Origin: JAGTVG01 sp964543195
GTDB taxonomy: Bacteria > Bacteroidota > Bacteroidia > Cytophagales > Cyclobacteriaceae
DNA length: 64,000 nucleotides
Direction: 5' to 3'
NCBI GenBank assembly: GCA_964543195.1
Contig: CAZIXF010000022.1
Coordinates: forward strand, 14,928-78,927
Shown here: piece by piece, positions 1 to 8,509 of the stretch
Numbering within the stretch: position 1 is the first letter of the stretch
Layout of the letters: each line of letters starts with the position of its first letter
Made by a program: the position numbers and the translations under genes
Notes under the pieces: model-generated
Seen by the model: the letters and a program-made list of their open reading frames with translations, nothing else
What the model was told of the DNA's origin: nothing
Database searches by the model: none

Positions 1-1
1 A

Positions 2-793
2 GGTACATCCCTGATTGAAAAAGCCATAAAATTCGGCAGCCGGACACAGTCGGAGAAAGATGCCGCCCAGCAGAATCTATTCGGCGGTTCAAAACAGACT
101 GGCGTGCCTCTTCCCCAGGTGGATAACTGTGAGCCCTACTCAAATATTGAAAAGCTGAAAATTGAAAAGGATATTGTTGGATTTTATATCAGCGGTCACC
201 CGCTCGATCAATTCAGATTTGAGCTGAAGCATTTTACCAATGCCAATCTGGGACAATTCGGAGATCTGGCCGCCCTGAAAGGAAGGGAGATCAGGTTTGG
301 AGGCATTGTGTCTAACTATGCACACCGCATAACAAAAACCGGAAAACCCTTTGGAATTCTCACCATGGAGGATTTCTCAGGAACGTACACCTTCTATCTG
401 TTTTCCGACGATTATCTGAAGTTCAAGCAATATTTCGAACTCGATTGGCAATTGTATGTAAAAGGAAGTGTCGTAGTACAGACCTGGCGCAATAATGAAC
501 TCGAATTCAAGATCTCCGGGATTGATCTATTGAATGAGGTGAAGGATAAATATTATGATGGAATCGAATTGAGCATCAATATTGATGATGTGACCGAATC
601 CCTGATCAATACCCTATATAACATTTCTGAAGAAAATCCAGGCAAAGGATCACTGTTAATAAACGTAATGGACGATCAGGAAAACCTTAAATTAGACCTG
701 TTTTCACGAAAGATCCGCGTAGGCATGACAGACCGGCTCATATCAGGACTTGAATCCCTGCCCGGCATGGAATACCGCATCCTGCGTCATTGA
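2..793 (+). CDS. dnaE: DNA polymerase III subunit alpha, C-terminal part (5' truncated by window)
   Basis: The frame is open from base 2, so the gene enters from the left and only its last 263 codons are present. DnaE is the replicative polymerase alpha subunit. The fragment starts in the helix-hairpin-helix region (LIEKAIKFGSR, then a linker rich in Q, D and A) and includes the typical IVGFYISGHPLD segment that leads into the C-terminal OB fold (beginning near IRFGGIVSNYAHRITKTGKP). It lacks the PHP domain and catalytic aspartates, which lie upstream of the window. It ends with TGA, and trxA follows 124 bp later on the same strand. The family assignment is firm; nothing can be said about the missing part. 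Confidence 0.95.
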   Translation, partial: GTSLIEKAIKFGSRTQSEKDAAQQNLFGGSKQTGVPLPQVDNCEPYSNIEKLKIEKDIVGFYISGHPLDQFRFELKHFTNANLGQFGDLAALKGREIRFGGIVSNYAHRITKTGKPFGILTMEDFSGTYTFYLFSDDYLKFKQYFELDWQLYVKGSVVVQTWRNNELEFKISGIDLLNEVKDKYYDGIELSINIDDVTESLINTLYNISEENPGKGSLLINVMDDQENLKLDLFSRKIRVGMTDRLISGLESLPGMEYRILRH

Positions 794-861
794 AATGTCC
801 TTTACGGAACAATAATTTAAATTAGGAGCAAAAACACATCTCCCGGCTTTTCAATTCATCG

Positions 862-869
862 TATATTTG
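862..869 (+). promoter_or_regulatory. Bacteroidota -7 promoter box of trxA
   Basis: TATATTTG matches the TAnnTTTG consensus of the primary sigma factor of Bacteroidota in all fixed positions. It lies 48 bp before the trxA ATG, giving a leader of about 40 nt. No clear -33 TTTG is visible. Confidence 0.65.
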
Positions 870-917
870 CAGATAATATTAATGTATCATAACTAAAAAA
901 TATAACCATAGGATATT

Positions 918-1241
918 ATGAGTAAACCAATTGAGATCACCGACAATAATTACAGCGAAGTTCTTGGATCAGAAAAACCCATACTCGTCGATTTCTGGGC
1001 TGAATGGTGTGGCCCCTGTAAACTGGTCGGCCCCGTCGTGGAAGAACTGGCCAAAGATTATGATGGGAAGGCTGTGATTGGTAAAGTAGATGTAGATAAT
1101 AATCCTTCGGTATCTGCCAAATACGGGATCCGGAGCATTCCCACGTTACTGATCTTTAAGAATGGTGAGATCGTTGATAAACAGATCGGTGCCGTGCCGA
1201 AAAGCATTCTGGCCAAAAAACTGGAAGCACAACTGGTATAA
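918..1241 (+). CDS. trxA: Thioredoxin
   Basis: A 107-residue cytoplasmic thioredoxin that reduces protein disulfides. The redox motif WCGPC is at residues 30-34 with the usual preceding DFWAEW, and the cis-proline segment SIPTLLIF lies near residues 75-82. Length and motif spacing match the canonical single-domain family, and there is no signal peptide. It has its own promoter box 48 bp upstream and a strong hairpin right after the stop, so it is probably monocistronic. Confidence 0.97.
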   Translation: MSKPIEITDNNYSEVLGSEKPILVDFWAEWCGPCKLVGPVVEELAKDYDGKAVIGKVDVDNNPSVSAKYGIRSIPTLLIFKNGEIVDKQIGAVPKSILAKKLEAQLV

Positions 1242-1250
1242 AAAATCATA

Positions 1251-1290
1251 AATCATTTTCACCTCGGAAGGGTTGAGGTGAAATATGATT
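1251..1290 (+). terminator. Hairpin terminator of trxA
   Basis: The arms AATCATTTTCACCTC (1251-1265) and GAGGTGAAATATGATT (1275-1290) pair over 15 bp with one bulged base around a 9-nt loop. The hairpin begins 10 bp after the trxA stop. A short T run (CCCTTTTTG) follows about 8 nt later. It also separates trxA from the convergent minus-strand gene. Confidence 0.75.
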
Positions 1291-1382
1291 CCGAGCCCTT
1301 TTTGTTAGCTTCCGGATTTTCAAATATTAGTTAAAACTGAAGTTGCCAGCCGGTCCTGGCAGATAGTAAAGAAACCACTTAC

Positions 1383-2468
1383 CTATCTGAATGTAAATCC
1401 GAAGCCGAAATTAAGGATGTTATATCCATTGAATGTATACTGCCCGTGAAGCGTAAACACGGCAAATTGCAGTCTCAAACCTCCTGTAGCCCGTACGCTT
1501 CCTTCATTGGTATCGAGATGGATAGGATCCTCATAGGTAATTGTATATGCCTGGGGTAAACCGGGGTTACTGTATGTAACATTATAAGTGCCCAGAAGAT
1601 CGAAATTGGTTTTGGCGCTGTTATAACCCAATCCACCATACAGGGTCAATAATGATATTTTTTTCGAGATCAGGGCTTCGACCGTATATCCTTTTATGCT
1701 GGTGGATATACTTTGGTCGGCACCGGGAAAATTAGGCTGGGGCTCAAAAAATATATCGGCACTCATACTGGAGTAAGCCCCGAAAACAGAAAGATCAAGG
1801 GGAGCCTGGTTGATCACCGGTATCCATTGCCCCACATCATGGAGAATTCCTATTCCCCAGATGGAATAGTCTACATCCTTGCTGACAACATCAGGAACAT
1901 AACGTATCTTCAGATCGGTGTTTTTTACAATGCCTATTCCCAACTGAATAATGGGGGAAGGCACTGCACTGAATCCCAGCTCTTCTTCCAGATCGGCACC
2001 CTTAGGGCTTAAAAATTCGGCAACCACGAGGTCCTGTCCTGTCTGACTACCGGGAGGAAGTATCTGATCTTCGGTGACCTGAAAAAGATGAAGATCTGAT
2101 TCGTTATCGGATCCAAAGGCCGTAGGTACATCTGCCTGGGTTCCCGAAGCCAACTGGAATACCTCATAATCGGAATTCTCAAAAGAAAAGGTGAGATCCT
2201 CTTCCGGTACATAAGCCAGATTGATTGAGAAACTCAGATCGATACCAAGGGTCTGATGAGGCTTGGCTGTTTGATACCATCCATTATTGAATCCATATCC
2301 CAGGCCCTTGAAGATCGGGGAAAAATAACCGTCCGCATATCTGGACGCATCTTCCGGGGCGGCATACAGAATGTCGAGAAAATCTCCGGTTTGGGAATAA
2401 CCCATATTATAATTAATAAACAAGGTGATTACTATTACAAGGGGGAATACTTTTCTGTTTTTTCTCAT
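1383..2468 (-). CDS. Predicted outer-membrane beta-barrel protein (DUF6588-like)
   Basis: A 361-residue protein with an N-terminal signal peptide (MRKNRK, hydrophobic core, cleavage near YSQ-TG at about residue 26). The rest is rich in alternating hydrophobic, glycine and aromatic residues and ends in an aromatic C-terminus (FGFGFTFR), typical of outer-membrane barrels. Segments such as DGYFSPIFKGLGYGFNNGWYQTAKPH and NEGSVRATGGLRLQFAVFTLHGQY resemble a family of uncharacterised Bacteroidota proteins that I recall as DUF6588. That name is from memory. No enzymatic motif is visible. It is convergent with trxA and divergent from waaA. Confidence 0.6.
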   Translation of the reverse strand: MRKNRKVFPLVIVITLFINYNMGYSQTGDFLDILYAAPEDASRYADGYFSPIFKGLGYGFNNGWYQTAKPHQTLGIDLSFSINLAYVPEEDLTFSFENSDYEVFQLASGTQADVPTAFGSDNESDLHLFQVTEDQILPPGSQTGQDLVVAEFLSPKGADLEEELGFSAVPSPIIQLGIGIVKNTDLKIRYVPDVVSKDVDYSIWGIGILHDVGQWIPVINQAPLDLSVFGAYSSMSADIFFEPQPNFPGADQSISTSIKGYTVEALISKKISLLTLYGGLGYNSAKTNFDLLGTYNVTYSNPGLPQAYTITYEDPIHLDTNEGSVRATGGLRLQFAVFTLHGQYTFNGYNILNFGFGFTFR

Positions 2469-2838
2469 CGTCTTTTAATTTTCATTTTCGGGCGTCAATA
2501 TAGTAAAATTAAGTTAAATTTCGATATGGGGGCGACTATATTCTTATGGCCTGCAAATGGTTTAGTTTCTGATATACATACTCCTTTTGAACGAAAAGTA
2601 AATTGTCATTTTGCTATTATGGGAAATATATACTTATATCAGCCACTTTCACAGGTAAAGTGATAACCTATCCGGCCCGGCCGGTGATCCGGATAAATCA
2701 GGGAGGTATTGTACACGGCGATTGGCTGCCTGAGGCCGGACACCAGTCTGCTCAATCCAATCTGCTCAATATAGGCATCCCTCAATAAACAAATGAAAAA
2801 AGCCCCTAAACACCGGAGGGTTTTTATATTTTTGCACT
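2469..2838. other. Gene-free 370-bp region between divergent genes
   Basis: No convincing gene. The left half is AT-rich and must carry the promoter of the minus-strand barrel protein. The right half (about 2640-2790) is GC-richer and holds stacked inverted repeats: CACTTT/AAAGTG (2644-2662) and TATCCGG/CCGGATA (2669-2695). It also holds a 10-bp direct repeat, TCTGCTCAAT, at 2747-2756 and 2761-2770. It ends with the waaA promoter box. Some short open frames exist but lack any recognisable protein character. Confidence 0.6.
2827..2834 (+). promoter_or_regulatory. -7 promoter box of waaA, 4 nt before the start codon
   Basis: TATTTTTG fits TAnnTTTG. The waaA ATG is only 4 nt downstream, so transcription would start at or inside the start codon, giving a leaderless or nearly leaderless mRNA if this box is used. 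Confidence 0.55.
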
Positions 2839-4086
2839 ATGGGGAAAATTCTCTATAATCTGGTCACAACGTCGTATAATTTCCTTATCCTTCTTTACTC
2901 TATATTCAATAGCAAAGCCGAAAAACTGGTAAAAGGAAGAAAAGAAACTATCAAAAAGGCAATGTCCATGTCATTTGCCGGCAAATCTGTCATATGGATA
3001 CATTGCGCTTCCCTTGGCGAATTTGAACAGGGCCGCCCCGTGATAGAATCCATAAGGAAAGAATATCCGCGATATCATATAGTGCTTTCATTCTTTTCGC
3101 CATCCGGTTATGAGATTCGGAAAAATTATGATAAAGCCGATCTGGTCATTTATCTGCCTGCCGATACACGGTCTAACGGTGAAAAATTGATCGGACATAT
3201 CCAGCCTAAGCTGGCTGTTTTTATCAAATATGAATTCTGGTATCACTATATTAAGGCCTGTTATGACTGGAATATCCCGGTGATATCCGTATCCACCATC
3301 CTTAGGCCCCAACAGGTTTTCTTCAAACCGTATGGGAAGTTCTACAGGAAAATATTGAGCATGTTCCGTTATTTTTATGTTCAGAATGAGCATACCCTGG
3401 ATCTCCTGAAAAGTATCGGGATCACCCGGGTGATGGTATCGGGCGATACCCGGTTCGACAGGGTATTTGATATATTCAGGCATAGCCGTTCCCTTCCATT
3501 AGTGGAAGGATTTTGTGGTCCGAATAAGATCATAGTTCTCGGAAGCACCTGGAAACCGGACATCGATCTTTGGAAGGAATATATTAATTCCACACCCGTG
3601 GACATAAGCTTCATTATTGCTCCTCATCATATTGAAGAAACGGAGCTGCAATATATTGAAAGGCAGATACAGATCAGCTCCATCAGGTATTCCAGGCTGG
3701 CAGAAAACAGCCGGGAGAAGCACCAGCTCCTCATTATGGATAATATCGGTATGCTTTCGTCACTTTATCAGTTTGCTTTTATCGCCTATGTAGGCGGCTC
3801 CATGAGTGAAGGACTGCATAATATACTCGAGCCGGCGACCTATGGTGTTCCTATACTGATCGGGAAGGATAAGTCCAATGTAAAATATCAGGAAGCAATA
3901 GATCTGATAAAGCAAGGAGGGGCTTTTGAAATGGATGAAAAAGAAAAAATACCCCTGATGATCAATCGTTTTATGAAGGACAGGACCTATTACGAAGAAA
4001 CCTGCAGGCTCACAAAAAAATATATCGACATAAACAGGGGAGCCACCGGAAAAATAATGAATTCCTTAAAACCATTATTAAATTAA
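2839..4086 (+). CDS. waaA: 3-deoxy-D-manno-octulosonic acid transferase (Kdo transferase)
   Basis: A 415-residue GT-B glycosyltransferase that adds Kdo to the lipid IVA precursor at the inner membrane during lipopolysaccharide core synthesis. The N-terminus has the usual membrane-associated helix followed by FNSKAEKLVKGRK, then WIHCASLGEFEQGRPVIE (residues about 53-70), which contains the conserved catalytic Glu. The second Rossmann half has IVLGSTWKPD and the nucleotide-sugar loop YVGGSMSEGLHNILEPATYGVPI. Length is normal. It is followed after 8 bp by rsgA on the same strand, probably as one transcript. Confidence 0.95.
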   Translation: MGKILYNLVTTSYNFLILLYSIFNSKAEKLVKGRKETIKKAMSMSFAGKSVIWIHCASLGEFEQGRPVIESIRKEYPRYHIVLSFFSPSGYEIRKNYDKADLVIYLPADTRSNGEKLIGHIQPKLAVFIKYEFWYHYIKACYDWNIPVISVSTILRPQQVFFKPYGKFYRKILSMFRYFYVQNEHTLDLLKSIGITRVMVSGDTRFDRVFDIFRHSRSLPLVEGFCGPNKIIVLGSTWKPDIDLWKEYINSTPVDISFIIAPHHIEETELQYIERQIQISSIRYSRLAENSREKHQLLIMDNIGMLSSLYQFAFIAYVGGSMSEGLHNILEPATYGVPILIGKDKSNVKYQEAIDLIKQGGAFEMDEKEKIPLMINRFMKDRTYYEETCRLTKKYIDINRGATGKIMNSLKPLLN

Positions 4087-4094
4087 AAGAAAGT

Positions 4095-5012
4095 ATGGAA
4101 GGTCTGGTATTACGGTCAACAGGTTCATGGTATGATGTAAAAACAGAAGAAGGCAAAATTCTCAATTGCAGGTTACGGGGTAAGCTGAAACTGAAAGGGA
4201 CCAAGATAACCAACCCGGTTGCCGTGGGTGATTATGTGCATATCGAATCGGCAGATAACAACACCGGTATCATTGATGAGGTAAAACCCAGGGAAAATTA
4301 TATTATTCGTAAATCGACACGCAAAACAGCTCATGGCCATATCCTGGCGGCCAATATCGACCAGGCCATACTTATAGCAAGTCTCACTTTCCCCAGAACT
4401 TCCATAGGCTTCATCGACAGGTACCTTGTGGCAGCCGAGTCGTTCCGGATACCTGCCCGGATAATCTTCAATAAAGCAGACCTGATGGATGATGACCTGA
4501 TGGAACTTCATGCTTATCTTTCAGGCTTATATCATGAACTCGGATATAAGAATATGCTGATTTCCGCTACCGGAGACCGTGACCTTATAAAAGTGATGAA
4601 CTGGCTGGAGGGGAAAAAAACCCTGTTTTCCGGTCATTCGGGGGTGGGGAAATCCACCATACTGAACCGCCTGGACCCATCGTTAGATCTTGCCGTAAAC
4701 GAGGTATCTACCTTTGCCAATAAAGGTATTCATACCACAACCTTCGCCACCATGCATGAAATCAAGCCGGATGCCTATGTGATCGACACGCCGGGGATAA
4801 AAGAACTGGGACTGATCGATATGGAAGATTGGGAAATATCCCATTATTTCCCGGAAATGAGGGAAAGGCTGGGAGAATGCAGGTTTCACAACTGCCTCCA
4901 CATCAACGAGCCCGGTTGCAGTGTGATCGAAGCCCTCGAAAGGGGCGAGATCGCAGAAACCCGGTATGACAGCTATCTCAGCATGGTGATCGACGAGGAT
5001 AACCGGCGATGA
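4095..5012 (+). CDS. rsgA: Ribosome small subunit-dependent GTPase A
   Basis: A 305-residue circularly permuted GTPase that checks late 30S ribosome assembly. An N-terminal OB fold (residues about 1-70) is followed by G4 NKAD (near 124), G5 SAT, G1 GHSGVGKST (near 178), the G2 Thr of HTTTFA and G3 DTPG, in the permuted G4-G5-G1-G2-G3 order. The C-terminal zinc knuckle C-x4-C-x-H-x5-C is visible in ECRFHNCLHINEPGCSV. ATG start 8 bp after waaA; overall length normal. Confidence 0.96.
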   Translation: MEGLVLRSTGSWYDVKTEEGKILNCRLRGKLKLKGTKITNPVAVGDYVHIESADNNTGIIDEVKPRENYIIRKSTRKTAHGHILAANIDQAILIASLTFPRTSIGFIDRYLVAAESFRIPARIIFNKADLMDDDLMELHAYLSGLYHELGYKNMLISATGDRDLIKVMNWLEGKKTLFSGHSGVGKSTILNRLDPSLDLAVNEVSTFANKGIHTTTFATMHEIKPDAYVIDTPGIKELGLIDMEDWEISHYFPEMRERLGECRFHNCLHINEPGCSVIEALERGEIAETRYDSYLSMVIDEDNRR

Positions 5013-5109
5013 AAAATCCGTCAAATTATTTAAGCGTTTATAATTATTCCACCGGCATTTTTTTTCAAAGCATATTTTTTACCAATTTTGCTGACTAATT
5101 CACAGTACC

Positions 5110-7566
5110 ATGAAAGTTTTAAAATTTGGCGGTTCGTCGGTAGGCTCGCCGGGCCATATCAAACAGGTCGCGCAGATCATCGGGGATAAGATCGAAAAAG
5201 GAGAAAATCCGGTAGTGGTCACCTCAGCCATGATGGGAGTTACCAATGATCTGGTAGCGGTAGGCAAAATGGCGGCCGAAGATGATGAAAATTATAAGGA
5301 ACTGGCCAACAAGATCATCAACCGGCATGTGGAAACCATCAAATCGCTTATTGACATCAAATCGCAGAGCAGCACCATAGCCCAGCTCAAATTCCTGACC
5401 AATAACCTGGAGGACCTGTTGCATGGGGTGTTCCTTCTCAAGGAATTGAGCCCCCGGACACTCGACCTGATGCTCAGTTTTGGAGAACGGTTTTCCAGCC
5501 TGATCATCTCAGCCTATCTGAATCAGACCGGCATACCGGCAGAATGGCTGGATACCCGGCAGCTGATCAAAACCAATACGAATTTTGGCAATGCCAAAGT
5601 GATAGAAAATCTCACAGCTGAAAACATAAAAAGATACTTCGAAACCCATACGAAACTGCAGGTAGCCACGGGATTTATCGGATCCACCCTGAGGGGTGAA
5701 ACCACTACCCTCGGAAGGGGGGGCTCTGATTATACAGCCGCCTTGCTTGGAGCGGCCCTGGAAGTAGAGGCGATCGAGATTTGGACCGATGTGGACGGTG
5801 TGATGACCACCGATCCAAAAAAAGTGAAAAATGCCTTTCCCCAGCCCTCACTTTCCTACCTGGAGGCTATGGAGATGTCGCATTTCGGAGCAAAAGTGAT
5901 CTATCCGCCTACACTCCAACCTGCTTTTACAAAAAAGATACCCCTGCAAATAAAAAACACCTTCAATCCTGAGTTCGAAGGCACACTGATCAGTGAAAAA
6001 GCCGAGGTTAAGGATTTTCCGGTCAAAGGGATCTCCTCCATAGAAAAAATCGCGCTGATCAATCTGACCGGAAGCGGCATGGTCGGGGTCCCTGGAATCT
6101 CATCCCGGCTTTTTGGTGCCCTCGCGGCCAGGGAGATTAATGTGATATTGATCACCCAGGCCTCCTCGGAACATTCAATCTGTTTTGCCATCGCACCCGA
6201 ACAGGCCGAACTGGCCAGGATGGCGATCAATGATGAATTTGCACTGGAAATGCAGAGTAATAAGATCGATGAGGTAACCATACAGACCGAGCTTTCCATC
6301 GTGGCCATTATCGGTGAGAACATGCGTAATACACCCGGCATTTCCGGAAAGATGTTCGATGCGATGGGTAAGAACGGCATTAATGTGGTGGCTATCGCAC
6401 AGGGTTCATCCGAACTTAATCTTTCGGTTGTGATCTCTCATTTCGATCTGACCAAAACACTGAACACGCTGCATGAAGCGTTCTTCCTCTCAGACGTAAA
6501 AACAGTTCATCTTTTTATGGTGGGCACCGGCCTTATCGGAGGAACCCTGCTGGATCAGATCAAAAAACAAGAGGAATATCTCTTGAATGAGCATATGATC
6601 CAGTTTAAACTGGCCGGTATCACCAACAGCAAAAAGATGCATTTCAACCGGGAAGGAATCGAGCTGGAAGCCTGGAAGGAATATCTGGATCACTCGACCG
6701 AAATATCCGATATAAAGGAATTTGTGGAGAAGATGAATCATATGAATCTCGCCAACAGCATTTTTGTGGATTGTACGGCAAGCCAGCAGGTAGTCGACAT
6801 TTACGAAAAAGTGCTTGACAGCAATATTTCCATTACCACTCCCAACAAGCTGGCCAGCTCAGGCCCGCTGGAAAAATATAATGTGCTGTATCGTCTCTCT
6901 AGAAGAAAATCGGTCAAATTCCTTTATGAGACCAATGTCGGGGCAGGTCTGCCGGTGATCACCACCCTCAATGACCTGAAGATCAGCGGCGACTGGATAC
7001 TTAAGATCGAAGGGGTGCTTTCCGGCACACTGTCCTATATTTTCAACAGTTTCAACGGGTCCAAAAAATTCAGCGAGGTGGTGCGGGAAGCAAAAGAAAA
7101 GGGATATACCGAACCGGATCCCCGGGACGATCTCAATGGAATGGATGTGGTTAGAAAAATCCTGATCCTTTCCAGGGAAGTGGGTTATGAAATGGAAATA
7201 GATGAGGTTAAGAATGATCTGATCCTTCCCGAATCCTGCTTTAAGGTGAAATCGGTCGATGAATTTTTCAAGGAGCTTGAAACGCATGATGATTATTTTT
7301 CAGAATTGCTTGAAAAAGCCAAAAAAGAAAATAAAAAATTGCGGTTTATCGCTTCCATGGAAGACGGTAAAGCCTGGGTTGGGCTTCAGTCTGTAGGCCC
7401 CGATCATCCCTTATATCCGCTGTCAGGCAGTGATAATATGTTATCGTTCACTACTACACGGTACAAAGACCGGCCTCTGGTCATTAAAGGTCCGGGAGCA
7501 GGTGCAGAAGTTACCGCTGCCGGTGTATTTGCCGAAATTATTAGTCTGGCCAATTATCTGCCCTGA
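5110..7566 (+). CDS. thrA: Bifunctional aspartate kinase / homoserine dehydrogenase
   Basis: An 818-residue cytoplasmic fusion that catalyses the first and third steps from aspartate to threonine. The aspartokinase domain opens with KFGGSSVG (residues 4-11) and carries TTLGRGGSDYTA and WTDVDGVMTTDP. Two ACT domains (about 310-460), the usual site of threonine feedback, contain GVPGISSRLF and NTPGISGKMFDAMG. The homoserine dehydrogenase domain starts near residue 465 with the NAD(P) loop MVGTGLIGG and contains TPNKLA, GVLSGTLSYIF and YTEPDPRDDLNGMDVVRK. Start of a tight thrA-thrB-thrC operon; thrB begins 2 bp after the stop. No leader-peptide attenuator was seen in the 97-bp upstream gap. Confidence 0.97.
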   Translation: MKVLKFGGSSVGSPGHIKQVAQIIGDKIEKGENPVVVTSAMMGVTNDLVAVGKMAAEDDENYKELANKIINRHVETIKSLIDIKSQSSTIAQLKFLTNNLEDLLHGVFLLKELSPRTLDLMLSFGERFSSLIISAYLNQTGIPAEWLDTRQLIKTNTNFGNAKVIENLTAENIKRYFETHTKLQVATGFIGSTLRGETTTLGRGGSDYTAALLGAALEVEAIEIWTDVDGVMTTDPKKVKNAFPQPSLSYLEAMEMSHFGAKVIYPPTLQPAFTKKIPLQIKNTFNPEFEGTLISEKAEVKDFPVKGISSIEKIALINLTGSGMVGVPGISSRLFGALAAREINVILITQASSEHSICFAIAPEQAELARMAINDEFALEMQSNKIDEVTIQTELSIVAIIGENMRNTPGISGKMFDAMGKNGINVVAIAQGSSELNLSVVISHFDLTKTLNTLHEAFFLSDVKTVHLFMVGTGLIGGTLLDQIKKQEEYLLNEHMIQFKLAGITNSKKMHFNREGIELEAWKEYLDHSTEISDIKEFVEKMNHMNLANSIFVDCTASQQVVDIYEKVLDSNISITTPNKLASSGPLEKYNVLYRLSRRKSVKFLYETNVGAGLPVITTLNDLKISGDWILKIEGVLSGTLSYIFNSFNGSKKFSEVVREAKEKGYTEPDPRDDLNGMDVVRKILILSREVGYEMEIDEVKNDLILPESCFKVKSVDEFFKELETHDDYFSELLEKAKKENKKLRFIASMEDGKAWVGLQSVGPDHPLYPLSGSDNMLSFTTTRYKDRPLVIKGPGAGAEVTAAGVFAEIISLANYLP

Positions 7567-7568
7567 TC

Positions 7569-8504
7569 ATGATAAAGGATAGGATAAAAGTATTTGCACC
7601 TGCTACCGTGGCAAACGTTTCCTGTGGATTCGATATTCTGGGCTTTGCACTGCATAACCCGGGCGATGAAATTATCCTTGAAAGAAATGATTCAGGTAAG
7701 CTGAAGATCCGCGAGATCACCGGCGATGAAGGCCATTTACCAATGGAGGTGGAATTGAATACCGCATCGGCCGTAATAAAAAATATACTGGAACATCTGA
7801 ATGTAAAAGCCGGTATTGATATTACCCTCAACAAAAAGATGCCGTTGGGTTCCGGACTGGGATCCAGTGCAGCCAGTGCAGTAGCCGGGGCTTTTGCCAT
7901 TAATGCCATGATGGATTTTCCCCTGAATAACTGGGAACTTCTGAAATTTACCATACAGGGTGAAGGCATTGCCTGCGGATCGGAACATGCTGATAATGTA
8001 GCCCCTTCTCTTTTTGGAGGATTTGTACTGATAAGAAGTTACGACCCGCTGGATATTGTAGCCCTGCCGACACCGGTAGATCTTTACGCTGCGGTAATTC
8101 ATCCTCAGATCGAAATCAAGACCAAAGATGCAAGGGAAATCCTTAGAAAGGAGATCCAACTGAAAGATGCGATCAAACAATGGGGTAATGTGGGAGGACT
8201 TATTGCGGGCTTATATAATGCCGATTATAAACTGATCGGCCGGTCGATGCAGGATCACATCATCGAACCCATTCGATCCATTCTTATACCGGGTTATGAA
8301 GAAGTGAAAAAAGCAGCTCTTGAAAGCGGAGTGCTGGGGTTTGGAATCTCAGGGTCGGGACCCTCATTGTTTACGCTTTGCGAAGGTTCCCGCACCGCTA
8401 AAAGGGCCGGCAAAAAAATGTTTGATGAATTTAAAAAACTCGGTATTGAAAGCGATATTTACGTGTCGAAGATCAATAGCACCGGCCCGAAAATTTTAGA
8501 TTGA
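7569..8504 (+). CDS. thrB: Homoserine kinase
   Basis: A 311-residue GHMP-family kinase that phosphorylates homoserine to O-phosphohomoserine. The N-terminal VFAPATVANVSCGFDILGFAL and the ATP-binding loop PLGSGLGSSAASAV (residues about 93-106) are diagnostic, and the third GHMP motif GFGISGSGPSLFTL is near residues 257-270. It lies 2 bp after thrA, and its stop overlaps the region just before thrC, so the three genes are almost surely translated from one message. Confidence 0.96.
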   Translation: MIKDRIKVFAPATVANVSCGFDILGFALHNPGDEIILERNDSGKLKIREITGDEGHLPMEVELNTASAVIKNILEHLNVKAGIDITLNKKMPLGSGLGSSAASAVAGAFAINAMMDFPLNNWELLKFTIQGEGIACGSEHADNVAPSLFGGFVLIRSYDPLDIVALPTPVDLYAAVIHPQIEIKTKDAREILRKEIQLKDAIKQWGNVGGLIAGLYNADYKLIGRSMQDHIIEPIRSILIPGYEEVKKAALESGVLGFGISGSGPSLFTLCEGSRTAKRAGKKMFDEFKKLGIESDIYVSKINSTGPKILD

Positions 8505-8509
8505 CCCAT

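Noticed and set aside
2731..2753. Possible cobalamin riboswitch (GAGGCCGGACACCAGTC resembles a B12 box)
   Set aside because: Several fixed positions of the B12 box differ, the other conserved core elements are not found upstream, and the downstream gene waaA has no link to cobalamin. Kept only as an unexplained structured island.
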